This document shows, in pieces, positions 60,101-64,000 of a stretch of DNA of 64,000 nucleotides. The stretch is from Planococcus citri (Eukaryota; Arthropoda; Insecta; Hemiptera; Pseudococcidae): assembly GCF_950023065.1 (NCBI RefSeq), contig NC_088678.1:28944580-29008579 (forward strand), given 5' to 3'. Positions within the stretch are counted from its first letter, which is position 1. Each line of letters opens with the position of its first letter. The position numbers and the translations under genes are program-made. Under the pieces are notes generated by a model. It was not told the DNA's origin. It made no database searches and worked only from the letters and a program-made list of their open reading frames with translations.

Positions 60101-63100
60101 TTTCTTTCAATTGACCACAAGCAAAATAATCGAGGAAAAATAAAGGTTTAGCACCTTGAGCTAGAATATCATTGACACACATAGCTACCAAATCTTGTCC
60201 AATAGTTGTATGATTTTGGCATTTTTGTGCAATCTGCAACGAATGAAAAATAAAATATGCTGACGTTCGTGAATCCTCAAAAAAATTTCTTTCAAAAATT
60301 ATCGTTATAGGTACCTTTAGCTTTGTCCCAACTCCATCACAACCGGATACCAAAATAGGATGCCTGTATTCGCTAAATTTGGCATCGTAAAGTGCTCCGA
60401 ATCCTCCAATTGATGAGACAACATCGTCGTTGAAAGTTGATTCGATTTGAGTTTTCATGGATTTAATGAAATTATTTCCAGCAGTAATATTAACCCCGGC
60501 AGACTGATATGTGCTTTTTCCATGCTTCAAAATAGACCTGAAAATATGTACAATCAAACACAAGGAAATATATTTCTCAATTTATATTATCATTGAATTT
60601 TCAAGGTTCAAGTATGTATTAAGGCACCTTTACCTTGTAATTCCTTTCCAGCCTATATCTGTTCGGAATTGAGCACCAGGGAATTCAACTTCCCCACAGG
60701 CTCTAGTTGCTCTAGCTGAAGCTCTAGTCAAAGTAGAATCCAGAGCTACAACGTTGAAGACACGACCTCCACGTGCCAATACACCTTTTTCGGTTAAGGA
60801 TGTATTTCCATGAAAAATGTACAAATCGCGATATTCTTCGAATTTGGAAAAATCTGAAAAGTGATGAAAATAAGTATCTTCCTACGTAATCATTCACCTC
60901 TTCGAGCTGAATGTTGGTAGGTGAGTTCCTGTTCCTACTTGAAACTGGTTGTGGTTGGCTGCTACTGTATGGATATTCTTTAGAAGCGATTACAACTCCA
61001 ACGCACGATGTGTTTTGTTTCCATTTCACAGTTCTATTTTCTTGTAAATGACCAGTGCAGCAATCCTATAGAGACACTATCGAGTATTTAGCAACAAGTG
61101 TGCCATGTTTAATAAATACAAATGAATTCCCTACAACATACTTCGAAGATTTTGTACAGATCGCTGTCCAATAAAGGCATCAATACTTGCGTTTCAGGAT
61201 CACCAAACCTGCAGTTGAATTCCAACACCTTGATTCCATCTTTTGTGATCATAAGTCCAGCATAAAGTACTCCTAGATATTTCAATTTTTATTTCATTTT
61301 TTTTCGACCGTTGGTCAAAAAAATCCTCAAAATAATAGGTCTTAAGAGGTTTTATTTTCATTTTTTTCTCTCAAAATGTTTCCACTCTGGTCATCTGCCA
61401 AGTAAATCCGGTCCTAGACTAGGCATTGAAAATTTGAATTTTGGTGTGTACCTACTCGTATACCTATTGTTATTTATGTAGGTAGGTATTTATTTATCCG
61501 CTACTTGGTTACAATACACCTTAATGATTTTGTTCTTTCAACCTTGAAAATAACATTTGACAGTGTGCAAGGTGTGCAATTGAACTAAGGAACATCCGAC
61601 CCAAATTACGAGTACCTATTTTGCAAAGTTGAAATTTTCCACCTCCTACCCAACAAAGAAGTTGTTACCTCAGATGAGAAAATAATTCTCCATTTTTTAT
61701 TTTTCCTCTATCTGCAAAAAGAAATAGTGCCCCGTAGGGCTGCAGACCCCCTCCTTAGTTGAATGAAAAATTCAAGAAAAAAAAGTTGAATTCATCAAAA
61801 TGTTTTGTTTCTGCACTAGAATTTATCTAAATGATCCCCCTTTCTAGATAAAACTTTTCCCGTCGCCTTTTCTTTTACATCAGAATTATTGTTCTACTTG
61901 CATAACCCCCTTTTCAAAAAAAAAAAAAAAAAAAAAACTTTGTTGGACCTCTAAATGACGTTGGTTTTCTTGTATAAAGCCCCCCCCCCAATTTAAGGGA
62001 AAATAAATTAAAAATGGATGTCTGTATGTAGAAATTTGTTGAAAATTTTTCATTTATGGGCAGGATCTTTCTAAATTACCTCCTTTTCAAGAAAACCTTT
62101 TCTTTGGTCTCCCAAATGATATTGTTTCCCTATAATAGGTAAAGCCTCTGAAAGTCGAAAAAAATCGTTTAAAAAAATGTTAATTACCATACCTATTTGT
62201 TACTACGAAATTAATCTGTCCGTAAACCAAATAATTTTTAGAAACTCAGGTAGGGACCAAGTAAGTTTTACTTTTTCATTGGGAAGGTGGGGGAGGGGGA
62301 ATACATCGAAAAAATGAAATTGTGCTCTTCTGATGAAGATCGACCAAAAATTCAAGGATTAAAATTTAGAAGGAAAAAAAACGTAAAAATATTCGTTTTT
62401 TTTTTCATTTTTGAGGAAGGGACAAGTTCCACTTTTTCATCATGTGGAGGGATTAAAAATATTCTATTGTAGGCTATTTCTAGTGAAAACGGACCAAATT
62501 TTAGGATTAGAGGGTAAAAAAACGTAAAAATTTCAACTTTTTGGGTTTCTTATAATTTTGAGAATGGGGGGAGGGGCCTTCCTGGCACGACTTACTTTTA
62601 CCAACATGATTGGAGAAAATTTTTCATGAAATATTGATTCATTTATAATTTTCAATTCAACATTTTGGCAATTTTTCATCTGTATGTTCCATGGTTCAAT
62701 CGCGCACCCTGTAAGCCCACCTGGCTTGGGTGTCATGAAACGATAGAATGTTCCGAAAATACATACACGTAAATGTGGTTTTTACCTACGAATTTGTTTA
62801 ATTCACTCGCCAAACTTGACACAGTATGTTGCATGATTTCACATTCGATGAATTCCATCTCATCTTTTGTCAAAGCATAAGGACAAAAAGCACCCATACC
62901 TCCGGTATTTGGACCTTCATCATTGTTCAGAAGTCTTTTATGATCTTGCACCGGTAACATGACTTTAACAGTGTTGCCGTCGGTAAATGCGAGTACCTAT
63001 TCAATATCTACACACTGTAATTTATTTCATCATCGTACGTGCAATCAAACAATGAAATACTCGACATATTGCTGACCGAGACTTCTTCGCCATCTAAACG

Positions 63101-63776
63101 TTCCTCGACAATGATAACATCAGCGGCAGATCCTTGTTTTTCGACAGTATCGACAGCGTCACAGGCTTCATCTACATTATTAGCCACAATAACGCCTTTA
63201 CCAGCGGCCAATCCGGCAGCTTTGATTACCAGAGCTTTAAAAGGTGCGCTGCAATGAGACCAAGTTGGATTTAATCACTTTTTACGTATAACGAATTGTC
63301 TCTGAAAAATTACCTTAGATAGGATTAGTATTTATAACACTTACGTTTTGATGAAATTTTTGGCTTCATTAGTATTTTTGAACGATTTCCATTGAGCAGT
63401 GGGTATGTGATGCCTGTTCATGAACTGCTTAGCCCATTTTTTATCAGATTCTATTTTAGAAGCTTCGGCAGTAGGACCAAAGCACATGATGTTATTTTTC
63501 CTAATAACGTTTGATATCCCGCTAGCTAATGGGACCTCAGAACCTACGACGACCATCGATACATCGTATTCTTTTAGCCACAAGATGAGAGCCTGGGAAA
63601 TTTTCACAATTATTTTTCTCGATTTCCGATCTATGTAGCGTTCTATGTTGGTTTCCTTTGCAGGAATTTTGGGCTTAAGATCTTACCTCAAAATTAGTAG
63701 CATCGATATCTACATTGGTGACTTTTTTACACGTAGCTGTTCCGCCATTACCAGGAATGGCGAAAATTTTGGAAAC
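56943..63776 (-). CDS. Gart: Trifunctional purine biosynthesis protein GARS-AIRS-GART (5' end outside window)
   Basis: Cytosolic enzyme for three steps of de novo IMP synthesis: glycinamide ribonucleotide synthetase (GARS), aminoimidazole ribonucleotide synthetase (AIRS) and GAR formyltransferase (GART), in the animal order. I assembled 16 exons on the minus strand by GT-AG junctions and phase. Together they give 974 codons including the stop, i.e. 973 residues. Only about the first 25-30 residues, with the N-terminal Gly-rich start of GARS, are missing; they must lie beyond 63,777. GARS spans about residues 1-400 (GLAAGKGVIV, DGEEVS, QDHKRLL, EFNCRFGDPE). AIRS spans about 400-740 (CDGVGTKLK, TIGQDLVAMCVNDI, GGETAEMPG, ITGGGLLENI, FNCGVGG). 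GART spans about 770-973 (VMISGTGTNL, NIHPSLLPSFKG, GCTVHF). Every junction keeps frame and no domain is broken, so the gene looks functional. Introns are 76-146 nt except four (519, 696 and 1,513 nt, plus the unseen 5' one). Family assignment is certain by motif; exact boundaries are inferred. Confidence 0.97.
57223..57480 (-). CDS. Gart: Gart exon 15 (GART catalytic core)
   Basis: 258 nt, phase 0 in and out. Acceptor ATCACAG, donor GTGAGC. Contains IDIVCLAGYMHIL, the catalytic N-x-H in MINIHPSLLPSFKG, and TGCTVHFVE. Confidence 0.96.
57586..57705 (-). CDS. Gart: Gart exon 14 (GART)
   Basis: 120 nt, phase 0 in and out. Acceptor GATTTATAG, donor GTAACT. Encodes ALIESTINDPHSPAKIVYV and SSRANVKGIDIAEENGIP, the second Rossmann strand of the formyltransferase. 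Confidence 0.93.
57794..57936 (-). CDS. Gart: Gart exon 13 (AIRS-GART linker and GART start)
   Basis: 143 nt, phase 1 in, 0 out. Acceptor TTCTTGCAG, donor GTAATG. A poorly conserved linker of about 30 residues, then YKRVAVMISGTGTNLK, the phosphate-binding start of the PurN-type domain. Confidence 0.93.
58633..58773 (-). CDS. Gart: Gart exon 12 (end of AIRS)
   Basis: 141 nt, phase 1 in and out. Acceptor GATTTGAAG, donor GTGAGT. Contains EEMLRTFNCGVGGVVIAS, followed by the last AIRS strand (IGEVKVKGL). Confidence 0.92.
58920..59123 (-). CDS. Gart: Gart exon 11 (AIRS)
   Basis: 204 nt, phase 1 in and out. Acceptor CATTTTAG, donor GTAAAT. Contains ELLTPTKIYTREILPL and FAHITGGGLLENIGRVL. Confidence 0.95.
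59643..59891 (-). CDS. Gart: Gart exon 10 (AIRS)
   Basis: 249 nt, phase 1 in and out. Acceptor TTATTCAG, donor GTAGGT. Contains GGETAEMPGFYKNDEYDLAG and PSSGIHSNGYSLV, the AIRS active-site loops. Confidence 0.95.
60035..60233 (-). CDS. Gart: Gart exon 9 (AIRS)
   Basis: 199 nt, phase 0 in, 1 out. Acceptor CGTTGCAG, donor GTAAGT. Contains HTTIGQDLVAMCVNDIL and PLFFLDYFACGQL, the most conserved core of AIRS. Confidence 0.96.
60315..60537 (-). CDS. Gart: Gart exon 8 (start of AIRS)
   Basis: 223 nt, phase 2 in, 0 out. Acceptor TATTTTCAG, donor GTACCT. Opens the AIRS domain with STYQSAGVNITAGNNF and carries GGFGALYD and SGCDGVGTKLK, the ATP/FGAM-binding start of PurM-type enzymes. Confidence 0.95.
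60538..60633 (-). promoter_or_regulatory. GARS/AIRS boundary intron with in-frame stop and weak poly(A) words
   Basis: 96-nt intron. Its donor AAG|GTAAAG makes AGG-TAA in frame, so retention or intronic polyadenylation gives a GARS-only protein ending GWKGITR. Variant poly(A) words AATACA (60,615-60,620) and AATATA (60,583-60,588) are present; canonical AATAAA is not. A GARS-only transcript made by intronic polyadenylation is known in Drosophila and vertebrates; use here is inferred. Confidence 0.45.
60634..60853 (-). CDS. Gart: Gart exon 7 (end of GARS)
   Basis: 220 nt, phase 1 in, 2 out. Acceptor TTTTCAG, donor AG|GTAAAG. Contains YIFHGNTSLTEKGVLARGGR, the conserved GARS C-terminal GGR loop, and ends DIGWKGITR. 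If the donor is not used, the very next in-frame codon is TAA (60,630-60,632). Confidence 0.94.
60939..61065 (-). CDS. Gart: Gart exon 6 (GARS C-terminal domain)
   Basis: 127 nt, phase 0 in, 1 out. Contains VGVVIASKEYP and ends near QPQPVSN after splicing. The donor GTAGGA was chosen because the next exon needs phase 1 and the product then matches the family's length here. Two other GTs (after 60,898 and in the CAT-ACA-GTAGCA stretch) are possible. The usual G-Y-P-G-x-Y-x-K-G motif is degenerate. Confidence 0.75.
61142..61272 (-). CDS. Gart: Gart exon 5 (GARS)
   Basis: 131 nt, phase 1 in, 0 out. Acceptor ATATCTAG, donor GTATGT. Contains GVLYAGLMITKDG and VLEFNCRFGDPETQ with the metal-binding Glu and Asn of ATP-grasp enzymes. 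It follows the largest intron of the gene (61,273-62,785). Confidence 0.96.
61273..62785 (-). other. Largest visible Gart intron (1.5 kb), no nested gene seen
   Basis: Between GARS exons 4 and 5. It holds A- and C-homopolymers (61,918-61,937 and 61,981-61,991) and T-rich filler. In Drosophila a Gart intron hosts a nested cuticle gene; I see no comparable ORF here. Confidence 0.6.
62786..62996 (-). CDS. Gart: Gart exon 4 (GARS)
   Basis: 211 nt, phase 0 in, 1 out. Acceptor GAATAG, donor GTAAAA. Contains LPVQDHKRLL and DEGPNTGGMGAFCP, the GARS signature region around the conserved QDHKR. Confidence 0.94.
63077..63248 (-). CDS. Gart: Gart exon 3 (GARS ATP-grasp core)
   Basis: 172 nt, phase 2 in, 0 out. 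Contains the nucleotide-binding loop GLAAGKGVIVANN and the conserved LDGEEVS. The donor that keeps frame is GTCAGC, a weak site, chosen because it joins S to the V-L-A-F start of the next exon exactly where the family needs it. Confidence 0.9.
63345..63592 (-). CDS. Gart: Gart exon 2 (GARS)
   Basis: 248 nt, phase 0 in, 2 out. Acceptor TTTCCCAG, donor GTAAGTG. Contains VVGSEVPLASGI and FGPTAEASKIESDKKWAK, typical of GARS, leading into the ATP-grasp domain (HHIPTAQWKSF). Confidence 0.95.
63687..63776 (-). CDS. Gart: Gart exon 1 of those visible (GARS N-terminal)
   Basis: 90 nt, phase 0 in and out, 30 codons, between acceptor TTCAAAG and donor GTAAGA. It encodes VSKIFAIPGNGGTATCKK, the GARS strand-turn that follows the missing start. 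No upstream exon is visible in 63,777-64,000, so the start codon is beyond the window. Confidence 0.93.
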
Positions 63777-64000
63777 CTTTGAAAATAATATTTAACATTA
63801 AAATAGGTAATTTCCGCGATGAACCAAAAAATGTACAATGTGTCAGTAATGCGACAAATCTTGGTAAAAAAAATTGCACGAATGTGTTGAAATCGTGTTG
63901 AAATAATGGAAAAATACTCCAAAAGACATTTAAATATCTCTGAAAATCAACAAAACAACCATGTAATTTTGCTTCAATTTTGTTTAAAACGTGTGAAAAA

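Noticed and set aside
61273..62785. Nested gene inside the large Gart intron (as in Drosophila)
   Set aside because: Only ORFs of 61-67 codons without signal peptide or cuticle motifs.
63710..63922. Minus-strand ORF that could look like an upstream start for Gart
   Set aside because: It is out of frame with the first visible Gart exon and lacks the G-x-G-G-R-E-H-A start of GARS. The true first exon must be outside the window.
1..64000. tRNA, rRNA or snRNA genes
   Set aside because: I found no convincing T-loop (GGTTCGANTCC) with pairing arms, nor rRNA or snRNA sequence. A covariance-model scan was not possible here.

Overview
ORGANISM. This is nuclear DNA of an invertebrate animal, most likely an insect. 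It is AT-rich and intron-containing, with GT-AG introns mostly 76-150 nt long, and it is packed with transposon remains. The two recognisable genes are a three-domain GARS-AIRS-GART purine gene (the animal arrangement) and a Ser-rich exon that resembles, from memory, the N-terminus of insect rdgA-type diacylglycerol kinases. The frequent TAGGTACCTACCTA-type words and the base composition recall sternorrhynchan Hemiptera (mealybugs, aphids). That placement is an impression only.

LAYOUT. 1-2,960: tandemly duplicated repeat array. 2,970-4,650, 9,690-10,760, 15,640-17,300, 37,370-38,160, 46,460-48,120 and 53,080-54,800: CpG-richer islands without clear genes, except for one candidate exon at 53,842-54,069. 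4,677-6,500 and 30,110-31,000: a diverged long repeat. 11,090-13,300: direct repeats and a Ty3/gypsy RT relic. 14,578-15,537, 28,370-29,238, 31,822-32,752 and 45,033-45,963: four elements of about 0.9 kb with terminal inverted repeats (TIRs); in at least three of them an iterated subterminal word lies mirrored about the centre. 18,593-21,992: minus-strand Helitron with canonical ends, a 140-155 bp minisatellite and an internal inverted-repeat element. 23,250-23,928: two further inverted-repeat elements. About 25,395-25,790: BEL/Pao relic. 26,887-28,013: plus-strand coding exon with a splice donor. 29,241-29,780: a 540-bp near-perfect palindrome. 33,150-34,411 (minus) and 39,410-39,925 (plus): two 5'-truncated copies of one non-LTR retrotransposon, both with a conserved 3' stem-loop. 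34,561-36,701 (minus): cluster of duplicated exon-like ORFs encoding an acidic D/Y-rich protein of unknown function. 38,430-39,079: 650-bp long inverted repeat. 43,500-51,500: several direct-repeat arrays. 55,255-55,504: MITE-like hairpin. 56,943-63,776 (minus, 5' end outside the window): Gart.

HOW IT WORKS TOGETHER. Gart is the only complete pathway unit. Sixteen exons read in frame from within the GARS N-terminus to a stop codon and poly(A) signal, and encode de novo purine steps 2, 3 and 5. The donor site of the GARS/AIRS boundary intron itself contains an in-frame TAA, which would allow a GARS-only isoform. The rest of the window is mostly the debris of many distinct mobile elements. The points most worth following are the mirrored-word TIR elements, the 540-bp palindrome lying next to one of them, the Helitron with two 5' ends, and the duplicated acidic-exon cluster.
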